Shown piece by piece: positions 1 through 9,206 of a DNA stretch of 64,000 nucleotides. The translations under genes were made by a program, and so were the position numbers. The notes under the pieces are model-generated. The model ran no database searches, was not told the DNA's origin, and saw nothing but the letters and a program-made list of their open reading frames with translations. Source of the stretch: Chloroflexota bacterium (GTDB lineage: Bacteria; Chloroflexota; Dehalococcoidia; DSTF01; RBG-16-68-14); NCBI GenBank assembly GCA_029262675.1, contig JAJCYW010000009.1, forward strand, positions 166,773-230,772, given 5' to 3'. Positions within the stretch are counted from its first letter, which is position 1. Every line of letters starts with the position of its first letter.

Positions 1-2420
1 TGTCCGGATGTGAGCACGAACGGGTAGTCGCCGCCCATCTTCGGCGTTTCCTTGTGGACGGGCAACTCTTCGCCGGCCTCGATGAACCAGGGATGGTCAA
101 TGTAGAACTGAGCGCGACGCGTCAGGGTGGGGTAGGGGAGGCCCTTCTCCACGTGCCACTGGAGTGATGTGTACGGCTTGTCGGGTGTCGCGTCCGTCGC
201 CTGGTTCAGGGTGTAGACGTTCTTGCCGGTGGCGATGAACTCGGCATGGCCCTTCTTTCGGATCGTCTTCAAGGTTGTACCCTTGGCCAGCATGCCGGCT
301 TCGGCCGTGTCACGGATCCACTCGTTGATCAGCTCGTCCGCGTCTTCGATCCCGAGAGTCATGTCGTAGTAGAGGTTGTCCAACTTCCGTGTCCGGCCAG
401 TGCTGCTGGTGTACTCCACGAACTCACGCGCCTTCGCGCGCTGCTCGATCGCCTTGGCGAGCCGGCGGAAGATGTCCCATTCGCTGAGGGAGTCGCCCTG
501 CGCGTCTGCGGCGTCGTCAGAGTACTTGAGTTGCAGGAGGTTGGCGGCCGCCAGATGGAAGTTCGGCTTCTCATAGTGCTGCGAGGCGGGCAGGACGTAG
601 TCGGAGAACCTGCCGGTTGTGCTCATCCGCCAATCGATGCTGACGATCAGGTCGAGCTTCGGCCAGAGATGCTCCAATAACTGCGTGCGTCCGCCCCGCT
701 GCCGTCGGAGCATGTTGCCGCCGACCTCGAAGAGCACGCGCGGCGGTTGATCTGGAGCCGGCTTGATGGAGCCCTCCCACCAGCCCTTGTCGACGGCTTC
801 CTGGAAGTACTCGTCGAAGTCGCGCTTCATGGTGGGATCGCCCCACTCGCGGTTGTTCCAGCGCTCCCTGTAACCGCAGTGGTTGTACCAGAAGAATGCG
901 GGAGGCACGAAGCCGGTTACGCCGGCGCGGGTGGCGTTGACGACGCCATCGATGGCGAGCATCTCCTCGGTGTCCTCGCTGGTATCCATGCCCGCGATCT
1001 TCTCGAGGCCCTTGCGCATCTCAAGGATGCGACGGGCCTCCGCGAGACCCGGACGCTCCTTCAGGCCGAAGATGTTTTGCCCTTCGAGGCCGCTGCCGAC
1101 CGACCAGCTCCCGATACCGGAGCCGAGACGCCCCCAGTTGCTGGTTAGACCTAACAACAGGAGCATAGAGCGCTGCATGAGGTCGCCGTGGTAGTACTTG
1201 CAGACGTTCATCCCCATGAAGATAGACGTCCGCTTCTTAGCGACCTTCCTCGCGATCATGCGGATGACGTCCGCATTCACGCCGCAGATCTTGGACGCTT
1301 TCTCAGGTGTGTAGTCGCGGTTGAGTTCGGAGAGGAGCAGCGCGAAGGCCGGCGCTACGGTCACGCGGGAGCCGTCCTTTAGGCTTACCTGTCGCTTGCC
1401 CTCCATGGCGGGCTGGACCTTTCCCCAGCGAAGCGTGCCTCTAGGAGCCGGCGCGATGCGACGCGCGGCGGTGTCCCAGGCGTAGAACTGCTCCTCGGAA
1501 CCGTCCTCTTCTACGTCGCTTTCGCGGAGGAAGCGCTTCGTGTCAAGTCGAACGAGGAGCGGCAGGTCGGTCTGCTCCTTGACGAAACGCTTGCTGTAGC
1601 GGTCTTCCGTGATGATCGTGTGGCACATCGCCAGCGCGAGCGCGGCGTCCGTTCCCGCTCGCACCGAGAAGAAGTAGTCGGCGTGGATGCTGGAAGGGCC
1701 CGCGTCCGGCGCCAAGTGGATCACCTCGCAGCCCTGGTAGCGGCCCTCGGCGATCGCGTGGTAGTTCGGGATCTGCGTGTAGACGGGGTTGCAGTGCCAG
1801 ATCAGGCGGAGCTTCGTCTTGCCGGAGTCCGCGCCGCCGACCGGGTTGAACTTGCCCCACGTGATGTAATGGCCGGGCTGGAAGTCGTTGATAACCCCGT
1901 TGACGTCGGTGCTGACGCCGCCGATTAGGTCAACGATCAGCCGGCGGGTGGGCCACGTTGCCATGGTGCCGCCCTCCGCGGGCGTCATCTCATGGACAAT
2001 TGACTCGGGCCCCTGTTCTTCGATTGCATTCAGCATGCGATCGGCAATGTCGGACAGCGCCTCGTCCCAGGAGACGCGCTCCCAGTTGCCGTCGCCGCGT
2101 TCGCCCACACGCCGAAGCGGATGGAGGACGCGCTCCTTCCCATAGAGCGTCTGGCTCCAGGATGCGCCTTTCTGGCAGCCCATGGGGTTCTTGTCGGGCA
2201 CACCATCGACGACGCTGGGCGGGTTGGCACCGGCCACCTCTTCAAACGCGACCTTACCGTCTTTGAGGTAGATGCGATACATGCAGCTCCCCGGATAGCA
2301 GTCGACGCAGTGGGTGGCCCAGGCGACGTTGTCCCAGGCCCATTTCTCGCGGTAGCTGTCCGCAGTGCGCGTGTCCGGTTGTTGCTTTGCTGAGGGCGTC
2401 TTGGCTGTCGTGCGTGTCAC
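1..2420 (-). CDS. Type II molybdopterin oxidoreductase alpha subunit (alpha1), 3' end outside window
   Basis: Catalytic alpha subunit of a complex iron-sulfur molybdoenzyme. The frame is open from a GTG at 2420 to the window edge (about 806 codons; complete relatives in this window have 925-944), so the last ~135 residues are missing. The start is set by AGGAG six bases upstream. The N-terminus carries the FS0 cluster motif HCVDCYPGSC, then a fourth Cys in GCQKG about 35 residues on: the His-x3-Cys arrangement of NarG-type enzymes. INDFQPG supplies the Asp that ligates Mo in the type II family. No twin-Arg signal peptide is visible. It lies 29 bp after beta1 and surely shares its transcript. 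Substrate unknown; family certain, function not. Confidence 0.9.
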   Translation of the reverse strand, partial: MTRTTAKTPSAKQQPDTRTADSYREKWAWDNVAWATHCVDCYPGSCMYRIYLKDGKVAFEEVAGANPPSVVDGVPDKNPMGCQKGASWSQTLYGKERVLHPLRRVGERGDGNWERVSWDEALSDIADRMLNAIEEQGPESIVHEMTPAEGGTMATWPTRRLIVDLIGGVSTDVNGVINDFQPGHYITWGKFNPVGGADSGKTKLRLIWHCNPVYTQIPNYHAIAEGRYQGCEVIHLAPDAGPSSIHADYFFSVRAGTDAALALAMCHTIITEDRYSKRFVKEQTDLPLLVRLDTKRFLRESDVEEDGSEEQFYAWDTAARRIAPAPRGTLRWGKVQPAMEGKRQVSLKDGSRVTVAPAFALLLSELNRDYTPEKASKICGVNADVIRMIARKVAKKRTSIFMGMNVCKYYHGDLMQRSMLLLLGLTSNWGRLGSGIGSWSVGSGLEGQNIFGLKERPGLAEARRILEMRKGLEKIAGMDTSEDTEEMLAIDGVVNATRAGVTGFVPPAFFWYNHCGYRERWNNREWGDPTMKRDFDEYFQEAVDKGWWEGSIKPAPDQPPRVLFEVGGNMLRRQRGGRTQLLEHLWPKLDLIVSIDWRMSTTGRFSDYVLPASQHYEKPNFHLAAANLLQLKYSDDAADAQGDSLSEWDIFRRLAKAIEQRAKAREFVEYTSSTGRTRKLDNLYYDMTLGIEDADELINEWIRDTAEAGMLAKGTTLKTIRKKGHAEFIATGKNVYTLNQATDATPDKPYTSLQWHVEKGLPYPTLTRRAQFYIDHPWFIEAGEELPVHKETPKMGGDYPFVLTSG

Positions 2421-2449
2421 GATGCTCTCCTCTCGCTCGAGCCGGGCCG

Positions 2450-3517
2450 CTACTTGCCCGTGACGGATGTGAGCTTGATCGTCGCGGGATCCTTGTCGAA
2501 CGGCCCGAAGAGGTCCTTCCAGCGGAAGACGGTGAGCACGTCCATCAGCTCTGATTTCTTGCCTGACTGAGTCTTCTTCAACTCCGCCTTCAACGTCGTG
2601 AGTGCGCCCTCGACTCTAGGGCCGAAGAGCTGCTCCAAGAACTCGTTCGGGATGCGCGGCTGGTCTGGATCCGGCGAACCGTCCTCCTTGAGGCGGGCCG
2701 GCGCGAGCGGTGGCACGTAGAAGATGTTCGGACCCGTGCCGTACTCGGCGTGCAAGGGCAACGCCACCTTCCAGTCGTTGACCAGCTTGTGGATCGGCCC
2801 CTCGGTGTCGTCGAGGTAGCCGACGAACGCGAGCCGGCCCGGGCACTGCCTGGCACAGGCAGGCGCGACGCCCTTCTCCAGTCTCGGGAAGCACATGATG
2901 CAATGCTGGCTGACCTGACGCACGTGGTTGAAGAAGATCGCTTTGTAGGGGCAGGCCCGGGAGCAGTACTGGTGGCCTTCGCAGCGCTCTTCGTCCCGCA
3001 GCACGATGCCGTCCTCTTCGCGCTTGTACATTGCGCCGCTGGGACACGCTTCGACGCAGGCAGGGTGCGTGCAGTGGTTGCAGAGCCGCGGCAGGTAGAA
3101 GAAGTAGCTGTTTGGCCACTCGCCGGCCCCTTGGTCTTCTTCCCAGTTGGGGCCCCAAGTGGGCGACTCTCCCTGAGGTTCGAAATGGACCGATGTCCCC
3201 TTGCCGCCGTAGTACACTTCGTCGTAGTTGAAGTCCCAGCCGCCGCCGAACGACTCGCGATCAGGCGCTTTGCCAAGCTGTAGCGTGCCGTCTCGATAGC
3301 CGCCGCCCATCTGCTCCCAGTCCTTTGGGTAGCCGCGGCCGGGCATCGTGTTCACGCTGCACCACCACATGTAGTCGGTGCCTTCCTGGCGGTCGTCGTC
3401 GCGGGTCCAGAGCATCTTGCAGGCGACGGCGCAGGTCTGGCAGCCGACGCATTTGTTGAGGTCGAAGACCATAGCGATCTGACGGGATCTCTTCTTAGAG
3501 CGGGCCTTTGATGGCAT
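2450..3517 (-). CDS. Molybdoenzyme beta subunit, four Fe-S clusters (beta1)
   Basis: Electron-transfer subunit, 355 aa, of the NarH/EbdB/DdhB type. Four Cys groups are visible: CVGCQTCAVAC (Cys23-33), CNHCTHPACVEACP, CEGHQYCSRACP and CIMCFPRLEKG followed by CARQC. In the third group one Cys position is His, matching the site where NarH has Trp and holds a 3Fe-4S cluster. The frame is open to 3544, but ATG 3517 is chosen because AAGGAGGG lies just before it. No Tat or Sec signal. First gene of the beta1-alpha1 operon; the upstream element at 3592-3645 is shared with beta2. About 80% similar by eye to beta2. Confidence 0.93.
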   Translation of the reverse strand: MPSKARSKKRSRQIAMVFDLNKCVGCQTCAVACKMLWTRDDDRQEGTDYMWWCSVNTMPGRGYPKDWEQMGGGYRDGTLQLGKAPDRESFGGGWDFNYDEVYYGGKGTSVHFEPQGESPTWGPNWEEDQGAGEWPNSYFFYLPRLCNHCTHPACVEACPSGAMYKREEDGIVLRDEERCEGHQYCSRACPYKAIFFNHVRQVSQHCIMCFPRLEKGVAPACARQCPGRLAFVGYLDDTEGPIHKLVNDWKVALPLHAEYGTGPNIFYVPPLAPARLKEDGSPDPDQPRIPNEFLEQLFGPRVEGALTTLKAELKKTQSGKKSELMDVLTVFRWKDLFGPFDKDPATIKLTSVTGK

Positions 3518-3591
3518 GCGACCCTCCTTTTCGCTTCTGACCACAGAGCCGCGACTCGAAAGCGGCCTTGCACCAACTCGATAGCGCTAAT

Positions 3592-3645
3592 TTAGCATGC
3601 GCTAGAATAGGCCGAACAGAGGCCATTTGGCCCTTTATGGTGGGC
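3592..3645 (-). promoter_or_regulatory. Conserved element and putative promoter upstream of beta1
   Basis: About 50 bp here are nearly identical to 51629-51682 upstream of beta2, although the sequence on either side differs. On the minus strand it holds a palindrome GGCCAAATGGCC (GGCCATATGGCC in the other copy), then TTCGGC, 17 bp and TAAATT, which would serve as -35 and -10 (TTCGGC/TAAGTT in the other copy). A second imperfect inverted repeat TAGC-N4-GCTA overlaps the spacer. The palindrome just upstream of the -35 is where an activator would bind. Conservation is seen; promoter and operator roles are inferred. Confidence 0.65.
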
Positions 3646-3719
3646 CAGTGCCTGGCCTAGTCGTGGCGGGTCGGCGTGTTAGCCGCTGCCGGGCATGCGG
3701 TTCGGCCCTTTTGGGGCGG

Positions 3720-6497
3720 CTAGGAGGTCTTGCTCACATCAACGCGGATCGCCCGGTCGTTCGGTACGGGCTGCCACTCGAACTGCCAGTAGCGCAGGTG
3801 CCCGTAACCGCCGGCGAAGCCTAACCACTTGACCAGGCCAGGCTCGACGTCCCCGGCGCCGGCCCAGTCGCGGAACTGATACGGTTCCCAGCCGTTGTAG
3901 ACGATGGCGATCCCGGGCGCGACTCCGGGGAGCAGGCGCGCATGTACGGCGAAGCGCCCGACGTCGTTGTGGACCTCGACCAGGTCGTCGTCGTCGATGC
4001 CGCGTTCGGCGGCGTCCGTTGGGTTTAGCGCTACGAACGGCCGGCCCCGGTGCGTGCCGAGCATGAGCCGGTTGACCTGATTGGTGGAATGGCTGCTCCA
4101 GCGATTGTGGCCGCTGATGAGGGTCAGCGGGTAGTCTCCGCCCTGGGGCGGCGGGGGCTTGTGGCAAGGCAGCTCCTCGCCGGCTTCCAGGAACCACGGG
4201 TGGTCGATGTAGAACTGGGCGCGCCTGGTGAGCGTCGGGTAGGGCTCCAGTTGCTCGACGTGCTTCCGGAACGGCGTTAGCGTCTCGTCGGGCTTGGGGT
4301 CGGTCGCCTGGCTCAGGCCGTACGGCGAGATGCCCCAGTCTAGGAAGCGCACGAAACCAGTCTCGCGCAGGCTTTCCATGGTCGTGTCCGGCGGCACGTT
4401 GCCGGCGACGACGGTGTCCTGCAGCATCTCTTCTGCCACCTGTTCCGCTGTCAGGATCGCGCCGCTCTTGCTGAGCGTCTGGAACAGCCCAGCGATCTGG
4501 CGCGGTTGGCCTTGCCCGTCGACGAAGTGCTCGATGCCGCGAGCGGCCGCGCGCTCCTCCAGCGCCTTGGCGAGCGCGAGGGTGATCTCCCACTCGCTCT
4601 TCGAGTCGCCCGCCGGTGGTATGGCACGGTCGGAGAACGTGATGCCCATGGCGCGGGGCATCGGCATCTGGAACGACGCCTTCTCGTAATGCTGGGCGGC
4701 CGGCAGGACGACGTCCGAGTAGAGCGCCGTGGTGGACATTCGCCAGTCGATGGTGACAGCCAGCTTTAGCTTCGGCCAGAGGTTCTTGAGATGGAGCGCA
4801 GTACCGCCCCTCGTGCGCCGTAGGAAGTTACCGCCGCATTCGACGAACACGCGCGGCTCTACTTCCGCTGCCGGCCGCGCCGACGGCCACCAACCCTGCT
4901 CCTCAGCCTCCTTCACGTAGTCGTCGAACGGCCGCTTCATCGTCGGATCGGGCCAGCGGCGCCAGCGTTCGGCGTAGCCGGCATGGCGATGCCAGAAGAA
5001 GGCGGACGGTGTCGTGCCGCTGCCTTCGGCCATGCGCTGCGAGAGCTCGATTGCCGCGAGTTCGTCCGTCATCGTGGGGTCTTCCTCGCGGATGGCGTTG
5101 ACCATGCCGCGCCGGAGAGCGAGCATCTGCTCGGCCGCCTCCGGACCGGCTGCGGGCTTCATCGGGAAGAGGAAGGCGCCGTCGAACCCGCCTACGGCCC
5201 ACTGGTGGAAGCCGCTGCCTTTGCGGCCCCAGTTGCCGGTGAGAGCGGCGACCAGCGCCCATGAGCGTTGCATTAAGTCGCCGTGGAAGTACTTGCCAGA
5301 AGTCAGGCCAAGCAGGAAGTTCGTGCGGCGGGTCGCGACTTTGCGGGCCAGCGAGCGAATGAGGTCCGGGTGGACGCCGCAGAGGTTTTTCGCCCGCTCC
5401 GGCGCGTAGGCCTCCAACCGTTCCCGCAGCACCTCCAGGACGGGGCGCACATGCACGGCCGTGCCGTCAGCCAGTGTGACGGTGGCCTCACCTTCGAGGG
5501 CGGGTTGGCCGCCGGCGGTTTCGAGTGTGCCGCGCTGGGCCTCTGTCAGTGAGCCGGTATTGGCGTCCAGCCAGTAGAACTGCTCGCCGCTTCCGCCCTC
5601 CGTTACGTCCGAGGCCCGTAGATAGCGCTTGGTGTCGTCGCGCACCAGCAGCGGCAGGTCGGTCTGGTGCGCGACGAACTCGCGATCGAACGAGTCTTCG
5701 GTCAGGAGGACGTTGCATATCGAGAGCGCGAGCGCCGCGTCGGAGCCCGCTTGTAGTGGCACGTACGTGTCCGCATGGACCGTGGACGGTGAGCAGTCCG
5801 GCGCAATGGTCACGACCTCTGCGCCGTTGTAGCGCGCTTCGGCGATGAAGTGGTACTGCGTGATCCAGGTGTAGATGGGGTTCGCGCAGGCGATCAGGAT
5901 CAGTTCGGAGTGGAACCAATCGTCGGCGCTCCCCATGGAGTTGAACTTTCCGAAGGTGAGGTAGAGGCCGGGCCCGAAGTCGTTGATGTTGGCGTTAGCG
6001 TCTGTCTGGACGGTGCCAAGATGACTGAACAGACTGCTGACGAGCGGCGTCGCGAGCAGGCCGCCCTGCGCGGGCGTGCCTTCGTAGATGATCGAGTCGG
6101 GGCCGTCCTCCTCCAGCGCGTCCAGGATGCCGTCTGCGACCTTGGCGAGCGCCTCGTCCCAGGACGCCTCTCGCCAGCGGCCCTCGCCTCGTTCGCCCGC
6201 GCGGATGAGAGGACGCAGCACGCGCTCGGGCGTATCGAGCATGCGGCTCCAGCCGACGCCCTTCTGACAGCCGGCCGGGTTCATGTCCGGCACGCCCTCT
6301 TCGATTGTCTTGAACACGGCCGATTGCTCTTCGCGGATGACCTTGTCGCTGGCGATGTATGCCTTGAACGGACAGGACTCCGGGTAGCAGTCGACGCAGT
6401 GCGTGACGGAAGCGGTGCGCTCCCATCGCCAGGCGTCGCGGTAGCGCTGGCTCGCCTTGGCGCGCGGGGCGGGTTCGGCCGACGGTTGATCTGTCAT
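3720..6497 (-). CDS. Type II molybdopterin oxidoreductase alpha subunit (alpha2)
   Basis: 925-aa catalytic subunit. FS0 ligands are His33, Cys37, Cys42 and Cys77 (HCVDCYPESC then GCQKG, x34 spacing). NINDFGPG contains the predicted Mo-ligating Asp. The C-terminal third holds the MGD-binding domain (YPLTLISGHNRWSSHS). It is clearly more divergent from alpha1, alpha3 and alpha4 than they are from one another. No signal peptide. Only 13 bp separate it from the methyltransferase upstream, so they form one operon. It has no adjacent upstream beta gene; beta1 follows 203 bp downstream behind its own promoter-like element, so alpha2 may borrow beta1 or use another partner. Start ATG 6497 with a weak GAGG. 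Confidence 0.93.
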   Translation of the reverse strand: MTDQPSAEPAPRAKASQRYRDAWRWERTASVTHCVDCYPESCPFKAYIASDKVIREEQSAVFKTIEEGVPDMNPAGCQKGVGWSRMLDTPERVLRPLIRAGERGEGRWREASWDEALAKVADGILDALEEDGPDSIIYEGTPAQGGLLATPLVSSLFSHLGTVQTDANANINDFGPGLYLTFGKFNSMGSADDWFHSELILIACANPIYTWITQYHFIAEARYNGAEVVTIAPDCSPSTVHADTYVPLQAGSDAALALSICNVLLTEDSFDREFVAHQTDLPLLVRDDTKRYLRASDVTEGGSGEQFYWLDANTGSLTEAQRGTLETAGGQPALEGEATVTLADGTAVHVRPVLEVLRERLEAYAPERAKNLCGVHPDLIRSLARKVATRRTNFLLGLTSGKYFHGDLMQRSWALVAALTGNWGRKGSGFHQWAVGGFDGAFLFPMKPAAGPEAAEQMLALRRGMVNAIREEDPTMTDELAAIELSQRMAEGSGTTPSAFFWHRHAGYAERWRRWPDPTMKRPFDDYVKEAEEQGWWPSARPAAEVEPRVFVECGGNFLRRTRGGTALHLKNLWPKLKLAVTIDWRMSTTALYSDVVLPAAQHYEKASFQMPMPRAMGITFSDRAIPPAGDSKSEWEITLALAKALEERAAARGIEHFVDGQGQPRQIAGLFQTLSKSGAILTAEQVAEEMLQDTVVAGNVPPDTTMESLRETGFVRFLDWGISPYGLSQATDPKPDETLTPFRKHVEQLEPYPTLTRRAQFYIDHPWFLEAGEELPCHKPPPPQGGDYPLTLISGHNRWSSHSTNQVNRLMLGTHRGRPFVALNPTDAAERGIDDDDLVEVHNDVGRFAVHARLLPGVAPGIAIVYNGWEPYQFRDWAGAGDVEPGLVKWLGFAGGYGHLRYWQFEWQPVPNDRAIRVDVSKTS

Positions 6498-6510
6498 GCT
6501 ACGCCTCGGA

Positions 6511-7305
6511 TCATTCCTTGGTGGCCGCGGCCAAGACGCGCCGCCGGTATGGCTTGTTCTCGAGCGTTAGCGCCATCTCCAGCAGCAGGGCGTTGGTCGC
6601 CCGCTCACCCATCTCCTGCGTGAGGGCGTCCTTCGCCTCCACGACCGCGGAATAGGTGGCAGTCATCGGTTCCGGCCAGCCGGAGACCTGCTCGTAGATT
6701 GTGACGCCGAACCCTGCTTTCTCCAGCGCCGGGCGGTAGTCATCGACGATGTCGGCCCCGAGGATCGGCAAGCCGACGGCTCGTTCTGGGTCGAGTTCGT
6801 AGGCGGTGAAGACGAACCGGCCGCCCGGGCGCAGGATGCGGGCCACTTCTGCCATGGTGGCCTCCTTGCTCGGGCCATACTGCAACGCGTCTTCGCTCAT
6901 CGCGCCGTCGGCCATCCCGGCCTCGATGCCCGTATCCGCGTACGACCCGACGACGAAGCGAGCCTGTTCGCCCAGACCGAGCTGCGCTGCGCGCGCGGCG
7001 GCATGCCCTGTCGCCACCTGCGACACGTCGACACCGATCAGGTGCGCTTGAGTTGCGCGGGCCATCCACAGACCCGGGCCGGCCATGCCGCAGCCGAGAT
7101 CGACGAGCGTATCGCCGGGATTGACGTGGAGTTCGCTGGCGATGCGCTTCAATTCGGGCAGGGTGGTGAAGCTGATATGGCTGAACTCTTCGGGGAAGTC
7201 GGCGCCTTCGGCGAGCTCATGCCAAATGCGGCGCAGCGTTGGGCTGTTCGGGACAGCTGCGTAGACGGCATCGTATCCGCCGGCAACAAGGTCTTGTTCC
7301 ATCAT
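6511..7305 (-). CDS. Class I SAM-dependent methyltransferase
   Basis: 264 aa with a Rossmann methyltransferase core. Motif I is VDLGCGMAGPG (SAM-binding glycine loop), followed by the acidic strand end LIGVDVS, the AMSEDALQY motif and LRPGGRFVFT, typical of UbiE/sterol-type small-molecule methyltransferases. Start ATG 7305 follows AAAGGAG with 5-bp spacing (a second ATG follows at once). It lies 49 bp after the TPP enzyme and 13 bp before alpha2, so all three are probably co-transcribed. A role in preparing the molybdoenzyme substrate is inference; the substrate cannot be read from sequence. Confidence 0.88.
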   Translation of the reverse strand: MMEQDLVAGGYDAVYAAVPNSPTLRRIWHELAEGADFPEEFSHISFTTLPELKRIASELHVNPGDTLVDLGCGMAGPGLWMARATQAHLIGVDVSQVATGHAAARAAQLGLGEQARFVVGSYADTGIEAGMADGAMSEDALQYGPSKEATMAEVARILRPGGRFVFTAYELDPERAVGLPILGADIVDDYRPALEKAGFGVTIYEQVSGWPEPMTATYSAVVEAKDALTQEMGERATNALLLEMALTLENKPYRRRVLAAATKE

Positions 7306-7354
7306 GTTTTCTCCTTTGGCAGGCTGCCTTCCTTCCCGGTGGATGCTCAGAGCG

Positions 7355-9028
7355 TCAGGCCGACGGTGTTGCAGCCGCAGCGGCCGCCTGAACCATGGGT
7401 GTGATCGCGTCGGGGTCGGTCATCACGTTGACACAGGCCGGTTTGCCGCTGGCGAATGCCCGCTCGATGGCCGGGACGATCTCGCTGGCGTCTTCGACTA
7501 GCTCCCCGTGCACGCCGAACGCCTCCGCGGCCTGATCGTAGCGCGTCGGGCCCAGCTCGGTCCCGATCACGCCATCCTGGCCGTAGCGGACGACCTGCTC
7601 GTGCTTGCACATGCCCCAGGCCTGGTCGTTGTTGACGACGACGACGATCGGCAGGTTGTGTCGCACGGCGGTGTCGAACTCGCTGAAGTTGAGGCCGACC
7701 GAGCCGTCGCCGGTGAGGACGAGGACGCGTTCATCGGGGTAGGCGAGCTTTGCCGCCAGGCCGAAGGGAAGACCGATGCCAAGGCAACCCAGGTAGCCGT
7801 GGCCGAGATAACGTCCTGGCCTCTTCGCATTGAGCGTCAGTTCGCCCCAGACGAACGTTTCGCCGCCGTCGACGACGAGGACGCCCTCCTCAGCCATGAG
7901 GGCGGCGGCCTTGTGAGCGAGGAGGATCGGGTGGATCGGACGGCTGTCCGACGCCAGCGGCACAGCGTATGCCTTCTCGATAACGCCCTTTGTTTGGCCG
8001 GCCTTGGCGAGCCATTCAGTCCGGTCCGGCAAGTCGCGCTCCTTGGCCGCGGCTGTCAGCGCTCGCAGCGCCTCCTTGCAGTCCGCGACGATGCCGACCT
8101 CGGCCTTTCGGCTGCGCCCGATCTCCTCGCCTTCGATGTCGATCTGGATCAGCTTTGCGTCGTCGGGAATGATGGACGCGCCGCCGGTGAACATGCCCAG
8201 CCGCCCGCCGATCAGGAGGACGGCGTCCGGCCCGCCGACAGCCGCAAGGCCGCGCCCGGCGACCATCAAGCCGCCCAGGCCTAGCTCGCTGTCCTCGCGG
8301 ACAGCGCCGCGTGTCATGCCGTTCGCGCAGACGGGAGTCTTCGTGAGTTCGGCGAATTCCCGCAACGCTTCCGTAGCGCCCGCAAACCAGACCCCGCGCC
8401 CGGCGAGAATCACCGGTCGCTCGGCCTGCTCCAGAATCGTCATCGCACGCTCTACGGCTTCCGGCGACGGCGCGGGCTTCGTGCTGACGCCGCCGGCTTC
8501 CGGGAAGGAGACGTCCTCTTCCTCGACCTCGCGGGCCAGTACGTCCGCCGGGATTTCGAGGAAGACTGGCCCCGGCCGGCCGGTGGTGGCCTGCCGAAAC
8601 GCCATCTCGACGTACTCTGGGATCCTCCTCGGGTCGCGCACAGCGCGCGACCACTTGGTGATCGACTCCATGATCGGCAGTCCGTGCAGCTCTTGGAGGG
8701 GGAGTCGCTCCTCCTCCGCGACCGCGAATCGCCCGCCGATGACAAGCATGGGCACGCAGTCGACGTATGCGTTCGCGACTGCGGTCACGATGTCCGTGAC
8801 GCCGGGGCCGGCCGTGACCATCGCCACGCCGATCTCGCCTGTCACTCTGGCCCAGCCGTCGGCCATATGGCCGGCTGCCTGCTCATGACGGGTGTCGATG
8901 ATGCGGAGGCCGTGGCGCAGGCAGGCTTGGAATATCGGGTCGATGTGGCCGCCGTGGAGCGCGAAGATCTGCTTCACGCCTTCCTGCTCTAGCACCCGGA
9001 CGAGCATCTCGCCGCCGTTGATCTTCAT
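7355..9028 (-). CDS. Thiamine-pyrophosphate-dependent enzyme, acetolactate synthase-like
   Basis: 557 aa, full length for the ALS/2-hydroxyacyl-CoA lyase/oxalyl-CoA decarboxylase superfamily. The N-terminal PYR domain has the TPP-activating Glu in RHEQAAGHMADGWAR; a central FAD/CoA-type domain follows; the C-terminal PP domain has GDGSVGLNFSEF and NNDQAWGM, the GDG-NN Mg/TPP motif. The frame is open to 9166, but ATG 9028 is preferred: GGGAGGG precedes it and MKINGGEMLVRVLE is the usual family start. No ilvN-like small subunit adjoins, so biosynthetic acetolactate synthase is unlikely. It heads the operon that continues with the methyltransferase and alpha2. Exact reaction unknown. Confidence 0.88.
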   Translation of the reverse strand: MKINGGEMLVRVLEQEGVKQIFALHGGHIDPIFQACLRHGLRIIDTRHEQAAGHMADGWARVTGEIGVAMVTAGPGVTDIVTAVANAYVDCVPMLVIGGRFAVAEEERLPLQELHGLPIMESITKWSRAVRDPRRIPEYVEMAFRQATTGRPGPVFLEIPADVLAREVEEEDVSFPEAGGVSTKPAPSPEAVERAMTILEQAERPVILAGRGVWFAGATEALREFAELTKTPVCANGMTRGAVREDSELGLGGLMVAGRGLAAVGGPDAVLLIGGRLGMFTGGASIIPDDAKLIQIDIEGEEIGRSRKAEVGIVADCKEALRALTAAAKERDLPDRTEWLAKAGQTKGVIEKAYAVPLASDSRPIHPILLAHKAAALMAEEGVLVVDGGETFVWGELTLNAKRPGRYLGHGYLGCLGIGLPFGLAAKLAYPDERVLVLTGDGSVGLNFSEFDTAVRHNLPIVVVVNNDQAWGMCKHEQVVRYGQDGVIGTELGPTRYDQAAEAFGVHGELVEDASEIVPAIERAFASGKPACVNVMTDPDAITPMVQAAAAAATPSA

Positions 9029-9206
9029 ATCTGCATCCCTCCCGGCCTGATGCGAGGCAGGCCGCTGTGCGCACATTCGAAGACGGGTTCGCGCAGGGTG
9101 GACGCTAACAGGCTGTGGGAGCGCTGGCATGTGTCGTTTGGCCCGCAACTCGAGGCCATTCGGCACAGGAGGTCGAGGAAGCGCGGACAGTCTGGTACGC
9201 GGTCGC

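Noticed and set aside
5850..6623. 257-codon plus-strand frame
   Set aside because: Antisense to alpha2, whose motifs are certain; long antisense frames are expected at this GC content.
7508..8284. 258-codon plus-strand frame and the overlapping 294-codon frame at 8004-8888
   Set aside because: Both lie opposite the TPP enzyme and show no recognisable motifs.
7355..9028. Biosynthetic acetolactate synthase (ilvB)
   Set aside because: No ilvN/ilvC neighbours; the context is catabolic, so only the superfamily is claimed.
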